A stretch of DNA of 40,735 nucleotides from Candidatus Latescibacterota bacterium (GTDB taxonomy: Bacteria > Krumholzibacteriota > Krumholzibacteriia > Krumholzibacteriales > Krumholzibacteriaceae), in NCBI GenBank assembly GCA_019038625.1, contig JAHOYU010000062.1, positions 1 to 40,735 on the forward strand, in the 5' to 3' direction. A model generated the notes under the pieces. The model was not told where the DNA came from. It saw nothing but the letters and a program-made list of their open reading frames with translations, and did no database searches. Below are positions 1 through 8,284 of this stretch, one piece after another (position 1 is the stretch's first letter; every line of letters begins with the position of its first letter). A program made the translations under genes and the position numbers.

Positions 1-55
1 GGAATGGTGTCCGGCTTCGTCCGGAATCAGTGTCCGGGTTGCTCCGGAATACGCA
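1..55. repeat. Tandem 23-bp repeats, probable IS21-family terminus
   Basis: Two adjacent 23-bp direct repeats lie at 7-29 and 30-52, each beginning GTGTCCGG and containing TCCGGAAT. They differ at five positions. Bases 1-6 look like the tail of a further copy that leaves the window. Read on the minus strand the end is TGCGTATTCCGG, starting with the TG dinucleotide. IS21-family elements carry multiple short terminal repeats of this general form, bound by the transposase, so I infer one end of such an element whose body lies left of the window. No transposase gene is visible to confirm it. Confidence 0.5.
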
Positions 56-73
56 TTCAGAAGAGCAAGAAAG

Positions 74-123
74 AAAGCGGTACGATACCAGCCCCCACGA
101 AGCTGGAATCGTCACCGCTTTTT
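74..123 (+). terminator. Long hairpin plus T-run upstream of rep: terminator or replication-origin hairpin
   Basis: The arms at 76-92 and 102-119 pair with only one bulged base and one mismatch, around a 9-nt loop (CCCCACGAA). The 3' arm runs into TTTTT. This has the form of a factor-independent terminator on the plus strand. Because it lies about 40 nt before an HUH replication initiator gene, it could instead be, or also be, a hairpin recognised by that initiator. The sequence alone does not decide between them. Confidence 0.5.
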
Positions 124-165
124 CTGTTTCCACGGATGAGGGCGGAAGAAGTTTGGGAGGAAAAG

Positions 166-1197
166 ATGATTGGATCCCCTTCACTTGATCTTAAGAAGGA
201 TAAATGTAACAGGCCTTGCGGATCAAAAGCGCTGAGAACGAAGATACTAGAGGCAGGATTACAGTGGAAATACATCTACAAACGACTTAACTGCAAGCGG
301 TGGGATTGCGAGAGATGTGGGCCAATTATGGCTTGGCAGCGATGTAAGGATATATCGAAGATTGCAGAGGAGAAACAACTAGATCGCTTTCTCACCTTAA
401 CACTAGACCCTAGCAAGATCCCAAAGGATATCAATCCATTCAAATACATTTGGAAGGTGTGGAGTAAATTTCGTGTGTATCTCGGAAGAAAAAACAAAAA
501 GGCAATATCCTACATATGTGTAGTTGAGCCTCACAAATCAGGATTACCACATCTCCACGTTCTAATAGATAGATTCATCGCTCAGAAGTGGGCAAGTAAT
601 GCATGGTCTTCAGTTGGAGGAGGAAAAATTGTGTTTATTAAAAAAGTGAAAGAGATAAGAGACATCGGGAAATACTTGGCGAAGTATCTAACGAAAATAA
701 CAAAGGAAGCTCTTCCTAGAAGATTTCGGAGGATATCAACATCCAGAGACATAAAGCTGAACACTTTTGAAAAAGGTGGTATTGAATGGAAAATGTCTCC
801 ACTTTACATGGAAATGCTGGAAAAATATGGAGAAGATAATATATGCCAGAAGATATATGACGAGAATGATTTACTGAAAGCCATAGTCACAGATGAAAGC
901 CTAGACGGAGAAGTAGGACTTGAATTTTGGGACGAAGATATGGTATCAGGAAAAGTTACCGGCTGGGGAATAGGAGGAAACAGTGAAGAAATGCGTGATT
1001 TATGTGAGGGTATCAAGCAAGGAACAATCAGAGAAGGGGTTCTCGATATCCTCTCAGAGGGAGTTGCTGATCTCGTACGCAAAGAAAGAGAAGCTGAAAA
1101 TAGAGAAAATATTCGAAGAGGTGGAAAGCGCAAAAAAAGCGGGAAGAAAAAAGTTCGAGGAAATGGTAAAGCTTCTAAGAAAAAACGGAAGCATTGA
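166..1197 (+). CDS. HUH-family rolling-circle replication initiator (Rep)
   Basis: The encoded 343-aa protein has the layout of phage and plasmid rolling-circle Rep endonucleases. There is an N-terminal set of cysteines (C14, C18, C43, C48, C51) likely to bind metal and a motif-1-like FLTLTLD at 75-81. The HUH motif is H129-L-H131 in GLPHLHVLI. A catalytic tyrosine motif YLAKYLTK spans 170-177, with Y170 or Y174 the nicking residue and K177 behind it. The start was chosen at the ATG preceded by GGGAGG with a 5-nt spacer; an upstream ATG at position 4 would place coding sequence across the hairpin and repeats. The last 71 residues are Lys/Arg-rich and overlap the recombinase in another frame. 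The role is to nick origin DNA and start strand-displacement replication. Replicon type is unknown; filamentous-phage-like or plasmid are both possible. Confidence 0.8.
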   Translation: MIGSPSLDLKKDKCNRPCGSKALRTKILEAGLQWKYIYKRLNCKRWDCERCGPIMAWQRCKDISKIAEEKQLDRFLTLTLDPSKIPKDINPFKYIWKVWSKFRVYLGRKNKKAISYICVVEPHKSGLPHLHVLIDRFIAQKWASNAWSSVGGGKIVFIKKVKEIRDIGKYLAKYLTKITKEALPRRFRRISTSRDIKLNTFEKGGIEWKMSPLYMEMLEKYGEDNICQKIYDENDLLKAIVTDESLDGEVGLEFWDEDMVSGKVTGWGIGGNSEEMRDLCEGIKQGTIREGVLDILSEGVADLVRKEREAENRENIRRGGKRKKSGKKKVRGNGKASKKKRKH

Positions 1198-2461
1198 ACA
1201 CATTCTGGTTGAAAAAACAGACCGGCTTACAAGAAATTTCAGAGATGTTGTAAAAATCGATGATCTCGGCAGGACAATTCATTTTGTCAAAGAGGGGAAT
1301 ATCTTAACGCCTGACTCAAAATCAGGCGAGAAATTGATGCACGACATTAAAGTTGTCCTGGCAAAAAACTACATCGACAATCTATCGGAAGAAACTAGCA
1401 AGGGCATGTTGGAGAAGGCCAGACAGAATATCTGGCCTTCTGTTGCCCCATTGGGATATTTAAACAATCGAGAAACAAAGAGAATTGATGTTGATTTCAA
1501 AAGGGCTCCGATAATCAGAGAATTGTTCGAGGAATATTCATCTGGAAAGATGTCTCTAAGATCAGCAACAAAGTATGCGAAAGAAAAAGGACTGAGATCA
1601 AAGAAGGGGAATACTGTTTCTCAGTCGAATATCTACAAGATACTAATCAATCCAATATACATCGGAGATTTTGTCTGGAAGGGTGTCTATTACAAGGGAA
1701 GTCATAATCCCATAGTATCGAGAGAGGTATTCGATAGAGTTCAGATCGCTGTTAGGAACAAAAGCAAACCGGCAAAAAGAAAACATGATTTAGCATTTAG
1801 GGGATTAGCAAGATGTGGCAATTGTGGCTGTATGATCACTGGGGAATTCAAGAAAGAGAAATACACTTACTACCGCTGCACAAGAATGAGGGGAAATTGC
1901 GTCGAGAAGCCAATAACTGAATCAAGGCTGGCTGAGATGCTAGGAGAACCTTTAAAGCGGCTCAGAATGACTGATGAGCGCCTTGAGTGGATTATTGAGG
2001 CATTGAAAGAGAGTCATCAGGAAGAAAAGAAATACAAAGCTGAAGAAATTAGAAAACTGGAATCAGAGTATGAAGGATTGAGTTGGAAGATAGACAAACT
2101 CTATGAAGATAAACTGGAGGATGTCATTCCGCCGAATTTTTGGAAGAGTAAATTTAAAGAGTATCAAAGCCGGCAGGATAAAATAACAGAGCTGATCGAG
2201 GAACACCGGACTGCTGGGAAGGATTATCTGGAGAACGGCGTCAGGATATTAGAACTCGCTCAAAAGGCTTACTCCCTTTATGTTATGCAGGATTCTTTCG
2301 AAAAGCGTAAATTACTCGATTTGCTATATTGGAACTGCACTCTGGAAGGTGGAATAGCAAAAGGCGAACTGCGTAAGCCCTTTGATTTAATTGCAGATGG
2401 AGTGGCAGAGGAAGAACGCCTGATAAAGGAAAAAGCCCCCGAAAAGGCCCTAAATGAAAAT

Positions 2462-2476
<15 letters not shown>
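983..2476 (+). CDS. Large serine recombinase (integrase/resolvase family)
   Basis: The 497-aa protein shows the serine recombinase order. The catalytic domain has R9-V-S11 (nucleophile S11) in YVRVSS, and DRLTRN at 80-85. A Recombinase domain spans about 150-260 (PLGYL, INPIYIG), followed by a zinc ribbon with C278, C281, C299 and C306. A charged coiled-coil region lies at about 335-405. Such enzymes cut both strands at short att sites through a phosphoserine link and integrate or excise elements. The GTG start has an excellent AGGAGG 5 nt upstream and gives the canonical N-terminus, so the 215-nt overlap with rep is real rather than a start error. The final codons lie within the 3' end of the opposing tRNA-Asn gene. 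Codon use is AT-rich compared with the ribosomal genes, pointing to transfer. Confidence 0.9.
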
Positions 2477-2537
<61 letters not shown>

Positions 2538-2585
2538 GCACGTAATATCTATATTTCAGCAAGGTCTGTGCCTCGCAGGTCTTCA

Positions 2586-2614
2586 ATAATAGTAATAGTC
2601 AAGTCCGTTGTCAA
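2586..2614 (-). promoter_or_regulatory. Sigma70-type promoter for tRNA-Asn
   Basis: A consensus -35 box TTGACA and a -10 box TATTAT are separated by exactly 17 bp on the minus strand. They end about 48 nt before the tRNA 5' end, which leaves a leader of roughly 40 nt. This spacer between the oxidase operon and the tRNA (2538-2674) contains nothing else that I recognise; no strong terminator was seen after the GlcF-like gene. Confidence 0.75.
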
Positions 2615-2674
2615 CGCTCTTTTAGAGTTCGGTAAACTGCCCTGGATTCTTTAGAACTACCTGTCTGGGTTGAC

Positions 2675-4216
2675 TTAACCGGCTATTATCCTATGGAGTT
2701 CTGAAGCGAGAAGCTCGGGCGGAGATGTCACCGAGATCCCTGATTTAAGTGGCATTTGAGATTCAACGTTCCCTTCTGCCCTCCTGCTGATAATGTCCAT
2801 CAACTGTATCCTGCAGACCGGGCAGGCGGTGGCCACGACATCTGGCTGGACCGCAGCGATCGCATCAGCCTTTACACTGCCGACCTTGCTGGAAATATCA
2901 TCATGCACGAAGGTAAAGAATCCGCCACCTCCACAACATCTGTCCGCGTCGGGCATCTCCACATACCGATACCCCGGAAGCAATTCGAGAAGAGCTTCAG
3001 GCTGACGTTTGACTCCCTGCCCCCTCCCGAGATGGCATGGATGATGATAGGTGACCACAGGCAATTTTCCAGCATCCTTTTCCCGACCCTCACTGTCCGT
3101 GTTGTGTTTATCAATAAGTTCTATTGCCAGAAGTTCGTTTATGTCACGGACTTTTCCCTCGACTTTTTCCAGATAGCCTTCTCCGGCCCTTCGCAGTTTC
3201 TCCGCCTGGGGCCTGATCGAACCCGGAGCGTCATCATTCCTGTAAAAGACCTCGCTCTTTTCATCCCACTCCACCTTAAAGAAGCCGTCATCATTGAGGT
3301 CGAAAAGCCTGGGGTATTCGCTCTTCAGCATCTTTCCCCCTGACGAACAGGAAGTGATGATCCACTTGTATTCATGAGCCGAAAGACACTCGACCACATC
3401 TACGGCGGCCTTCCTCGCCGAATCGATATCGCCCGAATAGAAGAAGGGGGCTCCGCAACACGCCTGGTCGACAGGAACAATTACATCGATCCCGATCAGG
3501 TTCAGCACCCATACGACCGATTCAGCCTCTTCCGGGAAAAAATGATTTATGCTGTCCCCGATGAAATACAGGACCCGGGTCTTCTTCTCGATGTTCCGGG
3601 CCCTCGCCGCCCTGACTGCTGACAGGAGAATTTCATCCGCTCCTGATTCCTCAGGCAGAATACCATCGAGCTTCGTCGCTGGAAAGAGTTCCGGGTTGTT
3701 TCCGAGAAACGCCTTCGCCCGCGGAAGGGGAAACGATCTCTTTGAGGACCACCCAAGGAGAGGATAGAGGAATCCAACAGGACTTCTCGTACCATACCCT
3801 TGCAGCCTTCCCTTTCTTGATATTCCGAACGCTCTCATTATCCTGAAAGCGACTGAATCCATTGAACCGAGTAATTTAAGAACAACCTTCTTCGCCCAGG
3901 GCATTAGCCCTCTCTTCGCCATTTCTGTGCGAACAGCGAGTACGATCTCGTCAGCTCTCATCCCCGATGGACAACTCTCCTCACAGGCCATGCAGTGAAG
4001 GCATAGATCGAAGACTCTCAATAATTCCCTGTCGGCGATCTCCTCTCCCCTGAAGAAAGCCTCCGCCACTTCTACCTTCCCCCTGGATCCTCCCCATTCC
4101 TCCCGGATCACATCGTAGACAGGGCAGACCGACCTGCACCCTCCGCAACGATTACACAGCAGAAGATCCCTGGTGATATCTTTTCTGTCCTTTTCAATCA
4201 TCTGCGAACCCGTCAT
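2675..4216 (-). CDS. GlcF-like (Fe-S) oxidoreductase subunit with two CCG domains
   Basis: The 513-aa protein has two ferredoxin-type 4Fe-4S motifs, C21/C24/C27/C31 and C72/C75/C78/C82. Two cysteine-rich CCG domains follow: the first includes C253-C254 and C290, the second H391-H392-P-C394-H, C427-C428 and C465/C468. This is the architecture of the glycolate oxidase iron-sulfur subunit, lactate-utilisation LutA/LldE and heterodisulfide reductase subunit B-like proteins. The first CCG domain has Asp221 where a Cys is often found. It probably passes electrons from an FAD subunit to a quinone or another carrier. The start overlaps the GlcE-like gene by 23 nt and has GAGGGG ahead of it. The substrate cannot be read from sequence. 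Confidence 0.8.
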   Translation of the reverse strand: MTGSQMIEKDRKDITRDLLLCNRCGGCRSVCPVYDVIREEWGGSRGKVEVAEAFFRGEEIADRELLRVFDLCLHCMACEESCPSGMRADEIVLAVRTEMAKRGLMPWAKKVVLKLLGSMDSVAFRIMRAFGISRKGRLQGYGTRSPVGFLYPLLGWSSKRSFPLPRAKAFLGNNPELFPATKLDGILPEESGADEILLSAVRAARARNIEKKTRVLYFIGDSINHFFPEEAESVVWVLNLIGIDVIVPVDQACCGAPFFYSGDIDSARKAAVDVVECLSAHEYKWIITSCSSGGKMLKSEYPRLFDLNDDGFFKVEWDEKSEVFYRNDDAPGSIRPQAEKLRRAGEGYLEKVEGKVRDINELLAIELIDKHNTDSEGREKDAGKLPVVTYHHPCHLGRGQGVKRQPEALLELLPGYRYVEMPDADRCCGGGGFFTFVHDDISSKVGSVKADAIAAVQPDVVATACPVCRIQLMDIISRRAEGNVESQMPLKSGISVTSPPELLASELHRIIAG

Positions 4217-5225
4217 CTATTATCCCCTCAGGATCGAAGAGTCTCCTGATCCTGCATGATATTTTCGAAATGGCAGCACCTTTTTCCAGTTTTGCTGAAA
4301 GCCCGGCCAACCCTCCCGCGCTGTCATCCGGTCTAACTCTCCGAATGGCGATTCCTTCGCCGGAGGCCTCTATATACCCTCCCCGAAACCTCGCGCCCGG
4401 GGAAAAGTTCTCTTTCACATATCTTAATATCTCTTCCTCGTCGCGGCAGCTCTCTCCCGGGCCAGCCCCGGAAGATTCGGGCCATATGACGATATTTCTG
4501 TGAGGAGCGAGAGACGACCAGCCGAATGCCGGTGGTCCAGGAAGCGCCAAAGGTCCTCTCAGATCAAAAGACAGGAATTTATACATCCCCGATTCTATTC
4601 CTTCGAGCCTGGATCTTTCGCCCGTGACAACTATCTCCGAAATAGCGGAATTGACAGGAAGCAGCCTCAGGGTCACGGAGGTGATCAATCCATACTGACC
4701 TCCCCCTCCAGTAAAAAGGCCCGCGAGCTCGTATCCTGCAACATCTTTAATGCTCCGCGACCCCGTATGGATCAGATCTCCAGCAGGAGTCACGATCTCT
4801 ATAGAAAGGATCGATTCCCTCAACCGGCCGTACTCCCTTTCATACCTCGACACTCCCCCATCCATCACGAGAGCGCCAATAGTCAGATCAGACGAAGCAA
4901 GCTCAGGATCATAGGGGAAGAACAGACCTTCGGCTTCGACTGATCTTCGCAGCTCTGCGAGAGTGACTCCTCCTCCGCATACAGCGAGCATATCTTTCCT
5001 GGAGACTTCACTGATCTCATTCATACTGCCGCTGGAAAGAAGGAAATGATCACTTTGATCCGCGGGACAGAAAGGACTGTCCTGAATGCAGACACGGATA
5101 TCCTGTCCGTGTTTCTTCTTGTCATTGAATCTTCTGAACAGATCGACAGTCTCGGCGGCGCTTGCCGGAGTTTCTATGCCCGGGGAGGCTTCTGCCTTGT
5201 CGATATTCTTGCGGTTCACGTTCAT
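4194..5225 (-). CDS. GlcE-like FAD-binding oxidase subunit
   Basis: The 343-aa protein resembles the FAD-binding PCMH half of FAD-linked 2-hydroxyacid oxidases. Recognisable parts are CGGGVTLAELRR near residue 84, TIGALVMDGG, KDVAGYELAGLFTGG, QYGLITSVTLRLLP and a C-terminal RRLFDPEGII. The length matches GlcE (about 350 aa) rather than GlcD (about 500 aa). GlcE is the second flavin subunit of glycolate oxidase, acting with GlcD and GlcF at the membrane. Here it is translationally coupled to the GlcF-like gene, and no GlcD is present. The permease gene ends 12 nt upstream, so all three likely form one transcript. D-lactate or another 2-hydroxyacid is also a possible substrate. Confidence 0.72.
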   Translation of the reverse strand: MNVNRKNIDKAEASPGIETPASAAETVDLFRRFNDKKKHGQDIRVCIQDSPFCPADQSDHFLLSSGSMNEISEVSRKDMLAVCGGGVTLAELRRSVEAEGLFFPYDPELASSDLTIGALVMDGGVSRYEREYGRLRESILSIEIVTPAGDLIHTGSRSIKDVAGYELAGLFTGGGGQYGLITSVTLRLLPVNSAISEIVVTGERSRLEGIESGMYKFLSFDLRGPLALPGPPAFGWSSLAPHRNIVIWPESSGAGPGESCRDEEEILRYVKENFSPGARFRGGYIEASGEGIAIRRVRPDDSAGGLAGLSAKLEKGAAISKISCRIRRLFDPEGIIDDGFADD

Positions 5226-5237
5226 ATCCCCGTACGG

Positions 5238-6227
5238 TCATCCAAGCCAGTTCAATATCAATGATATACTGACGATGCTGACCAGAGTCGATGTAAGGAT
5301 CGCGATAGTGACCAGCCTGGGTCTGCAGTCGAACTCGGTCGCGAATACAACGGCGTTCACCGCGGTAGGCATTGCCGATTCGATCAGGATCACATTTCTT
5401 AAAATGGGATCAAACTCGAATAATCTCAAGAGGATCAATCCGAAAAAGAACCCGCCCACGATCTTGATCATCCCGGCGGCCACTCCATTGAGTACCGCGC
5501 CGTTAGGCCTTCCAGTAATTCGAACATCGACTTCATCAAATTTCTTTGTCTCACCTGAAGGGACATCCTTTGTGGTTTTCCTTCCAGATATCCGTCCGGA
5601 GATTATCTTCTGCAGTTGCATACCGAGAAGGAGCAGACCCAGCGGGATCGCAGCCTGACCCAAAAGCCTGATCATCTTCATGAACGGTTCGGGAGGAAGC
5701 ATGCCGGTCTGAGAGAGAAGCCTGCCGAATATAATCGCGTAGACAAGAGGCACCTTGAAGACGGTCGCGAGGGCTTCCAGCGGTTTCCTGTTTCCCGCGC
5801 TGGCAATATAGACGCCCGCCGTCGCCTGTATAGCCGAAGAACAGACTACGTAGATCGATGCGAAGACCACCCCCTGCTCGCCGAAGGCAAGCATGCAGAC
5901 GGGAATTCCGTAAAACCCGCTGTTCGTGAAAAGCGCCGACATGGAGATAGCGTTTCGTTCTATGGAATCGACTTTTCTCAGCACGCCGTATAATTGCGCC
6001 GCTATATAAAGCAGGATCGAAAGAAGTGTCACGTGGAGCAAGACCTTCATGATCAGCCCGTTATCGGCATTCGACCCGGCCATTGTCATAAATATCAGGG
6101 CAGGGGTCAGAATATACATCTGTACCCGGGACAGGACACGCTCATCCAGCTTCCCGTATTTCCGAGCCAGATATCCTAGAGTCACGACAAAGAAAACAGG
6201 AAGGATGACAGTTGCGATTACCGCCAT
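5238..6227 (-). CDS. AEC-family (auxin efflux carrier-like) permease
   Basis: The 329-aa very hydrophobic protein has about ten predicted membrane segments in two halves. A charged loop around residues 215-240 (GRKTTKDVPSGETKK) separates them. The motifs NSGFYGIPV in the first half and ESAMPTAVNAVVFA in the second match the broken-helix motifs of the AEC transporter family, whose bacterial members move small organic acids such as malonate or malate. The ATG has AAAGG 6 nt upstream. Its position ahead of the GlcE/GlcF-like genes suggests import or export of the hydroxyacid they oxidise, which is inference. Confidence 0.82.
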   Translation of the reverse strand: MAVIATVILPVFFVVTLGYLARKYGKLDERVLSRVQMYILTPALIFMTMAGSNADNGLIMKVLLHVTLLSILLYIAAQLYGVLRKVDSIERNAISMSALFTNSGFYGIPVCMLAFGEQGVVFASIYVVCSSAIQATAGVYIASAGNRKPLEALATVFKVPLVYAIIFGRLLSQTGMLPPEPFMKMIRLLGQAAIPLGLLLLGMQLQKIISGRISGRKTTKDVPSGETKKFDEVDVRITGRPNGAVLNGVAAGMIKIVGGFFFGLILLRLFEFDPILRNVILIESAMPTAVNAVVFATEFDCRPRLVTIAILTSTLVSIVSISLILNWLG

Positions 6228-6387
6228 TTGTCGCCTTTCAAGGTCGACTTATAACATGCTCGACCATTACCAGCCCCAATTTCTGTAACGCCCGGTCTCC
6301 CGATCATCTACACCAGGCCGACCATTCTGATCTCACAGAAGATACCATGTAACCATCGTGTATCCAACCCATACCGCAATCGATTAT

Positions 6388-6416
6388 TCTATACCAGTCA
6401 CCTTTTCCGCTTAAAA
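6388..6416 (-). promoter_or_regulatory. Candidate promoter for permease-oxidase operon
   Basis: On the minus strand an extended -10 (TGG followed by TATAGA) lies 17 bp after a weak -35 (TTTTAA). If used, it would give a leader of about 150 nt. The match is only moderate. It is supported by its location just downstream of the paired palindromes. Confidence 0.3.
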
Positions 6417-6437
6417 AGCTGCAGATCAACCCTTTGT

Positions 6438-6492
6438 ACCGTTGCAACAACGCTACGGTATACCCCCTGTACCGTAGCATAAATGCTACGGT
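6438..6492. promoter_or_regulatory. Two 22-bp palindromes, candidate operator pair
   Basis: One palindrome (6471-6492) has perfect 10-bp arms ACCGTAGCAT/ATGCTACGGT around AA. The other (6438-6459) has ACCGTTGC/GCTACGGT arms with one mismatch. Their starts are 33 bp apart, about three helical turns, so a dimeric regulator could bind both on the same face. Neither is followed by a T-run, which argues against terminators. They lie between the ribosomal terminator and the permease operon; the regulator is not identified. Confidence 0.55.
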
Positions 6493-6500
6493 CGTGAGCC

Positions 6501-6541
6501 ATAAAGACAAAACGGGAACCGTCATAATGACAGCTCCCGTT
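6501..6541 (-). terminator. Factor-independent terminator of the ribosomal cluster
   Basis: On the minus strand a 15-bp stem (arms 6527-6541 and 6511-6525, with two G-U pairs in RNA) is followed by TTTTGTCTTTAT. It lies 36 nt after the rplQ stop codon and is the only clear terminator found for the whole minus-strand ribosomal and polymerase cluster. Confidence 0.85.
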
Positions 6542-6577
6542 ATCTTTATTCAACCAGCCATTTTGCCGGAAGAAGAA

Positions 6578-7213
6578 CTACTTCTTCTTCGTCTCGTCCC
6601 CGGCAGCAGCTTTACCTTCATCGGTATCGCCTTCGGCCGTTTCTTCTGACCCGGCTTCAGCCTTCTCTGCTTCAGCTGCGGCAGCGGCGGCTTCCTCTTC
6701 AGCCTTCTTTTCCGCTTCAGCGGCAGCTTTCGCCTCTACCGCGGCTTTCTCCTCAGCTTCCTTTGCAGCCTTATTCGCCGCTTCGACAGGATCACCTGGG
6801 ATATCGACCTTGTGATATGTTTTCATCGGCTTCTTTTTCTTGCCGCGTGGCTTATCTTTCTCACCGACCAGTTCGAGAATCGACGTATCGGCATTGTCAC
6901 CCTTGCGCTCGCCGAGCTTCATTACTCTTGTGTATCCGCCCGGCCTGCTTTCGAATCTCGGACCGATGTCTTCGAAGAGCTTCTTTAGTATCTTCGGATT
7001 CTGAACTGTCTTCGCAACATGACGTCTCGAAGCAAGATCACCTTTTTTTGCGAAGGTTATCATCCGATCGGCTACACGCCTTGCCTCTTTGGCCTTTGCC
7101 GTTGTGGTAGTTATTCTTTCCTTGTCGAACAGGGAAGTAACCATGTTCCGCAGCATAGCCTTTCGGTGTGAGGCGGTCTTGTTGAGCTTCCTGTATCCAT
7201 GATTATGCCGCAT
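6578..7213 (-). CDS. rplQ: 50S ribosomal protein L17 with long charged C-terminal tail
   Basis: Residues 1 to about 118 are canonical L17 ([20 protein letters not shown], then the RPGGYTRV motif). The normal length is about 120-130 aa, but this protein has 211. The extra 93 residues are a Lys-rich stretch followed by an Ala/Glu/Lys low-complexity segment that is probably helical, ending in acidic residues and KKK. The gene overlaps rpoA by one base (TAATG) and is the last gene before the terminator. The tail's function is unknown. Confidence 0.95.
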   Translation of the reverse strand: MRHNHGYRKLNKTASHRKAMLRNMVTSLFDKERITTTTAKAKEARRVADRMITFAKKGDLASRRHVAKTVQNPKILKKLFEDIGPRFESRPGGYTRVMKLGERKGDNADTSILELVGEKDKPRGKKKKPMKTYHKVDIPGDPVEAANKAAKEAEEKAAVEAKAAAEAEKKAEEEAAAAAAEAEKAEAGSEETAEGDTDEGKAAAGDETKKK

Positions 7214-8214
7214 TACTTCTTCTCCTCTGAATTCTCTGTTTCACCGCCGAGCAGGTCATTCATATCCATGCCCAGGTGAAGCCCCATACCGTCGAGAATA
7301 TCAGCGATCTCCTTGAGACTCTTGCGGCCGAAGTTCCGGTATTTGAGCATATCGCTCTCCGACTTCGGTACCAGCTCGCCAAGTGATTTGATATTTGCAG
7401 CCTTGAGGCAGTTCGAAGAACGTACGGAAAGCTCGAGTTCATCGACACTCCTGCCGAGGAGTTCCTTCATCTTTTCCTGTTCCTCATTGACGACTTCTTC
7501 TATTTCTTCTTCAGGCTCTTCTTCAAAATGTATGAAGAGAAGCATGTGATCCTTGAGGATCTTGGACGCAAACCCGAGAGCGTCCTCGGGGCTAGCGCTT
7601 CCATTCGTCGTGATCTCCAGTGTCAGCGAATCGTAATCCGTCTTCTGTCCGACCCTGGTGTCCTTGACCGAGTAGTTGACCTTGGTCACAGGGCTGAAAT
7701 TGGAGTCCATCGGGATTAGCCCGATATCGTAGTCTTCGAGATTGTGGGTCTCCGAACCTACGTATCCACGTCCATGGCCGATGAGGATCTCCATCCTGAC
7801 CTTGGCCTTCTCCGTACACGTCGCGATAACGAGATCCTTGTTCAGTATCTCGATCTCCGGGTTTTCCTGGATGTCGGCGGCAGTGATCTCGCCCTTCTTG
7901 TTAGTCTCGAGAGTCAGAAATCTCGGATCATCACAATGCATGACGACGATGAGCTGCTTCAGGTTGAGCACGATATCCGTAACGTCTTCCTTGACACCCT
8001 TGATAGTACTGAACTCATGGAGCACTTTATCGGCCTTGACCGCGGTAACAGCCGCACCCTGTATGGAAGAGAGCAGCGTGCGCCTGAGCGCGTTACCGAT
8101 GGTATTACCGAATCCGCGCTCGAGCGGTTCCACCATAAAACTTGCGTACTTCGGAGTCGCGGTGGACTGATCCATCACGATTTCTTTCGGCATTAAAAGG
8201 TTACGCCATTTCAT
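7213..8214 (-). CDS. rpoA: RNA polymerase alpha subunit
   Basis: The 333-aa protein has the alpha N-terminal dimerisation domain ([19 protein letters not shown] near 32-50) and an acidic linker at about 230-250. The C-terminal domain begins near 257 with [14 protein letters not shown]265 is the usual DNA-contacting arginine. It nucleates assembly of the polymerase and contacts UP elements and activators. The ATG has GGAGGA about 9 nt upstream, which favours this start over the internal Met8. It sits in the alpha operon between rpsD and rplQ. Confidence 0.97.
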   Translation of the reverse strand: MKWRNLLMPKEIVMDQSTATPKYASFMVEPLERGFGNTIGNALRRTLLSSIQGAAVTAVKADKVLHEFSTIKGVKEDVTDIVLNLKQLIVVMHCDDPRFLTLETNKKGEITAADIQENPEIEILNKDLVIATCTEKAKVRMEILIGHGRGYVGSETHNLEDYDIGLIPMDSNFSPVTKVNYSVKDTRVGQKTDYDSLTLEITTNGSASPEDALGFASKILKDHMLLFIHFEEEPEEEIEEVVNEEQEKMKELLGRSVDELELSVRSSNCLKAANIKSLGELVPKSESDMLKYRNFGRKSLKEIADILDGMGLHLGMDMNDLLGGETENSEEKK

Positions 8215-8284
8215 CTACGCGTTCCTCCTTGAGCGGTATTCCGGCACCGGCCGAAGCTTCAGAGCGCTACGGCCAGGCACCACA

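Noticed and set aside
1-60. CRISPR array
   Set aside because: The repeats are directly adjacent with no spacers and differ from each other, so they are not CRISPR repeats.
4-165. N-terminal extension of Rep from the ATG at position 4
   Set aside because: It would translate the repeat array and hairpin; the ATG at 166 has a far better ribosome binding site and gives a normal Rep start.
6304-6525. A 73-codon minus-strand frame between rplQ and the permease gene
   Set aside because: It starts inside the terminator hairpin and crosses both palindromes; no ribosome binding site or similarity is evident.
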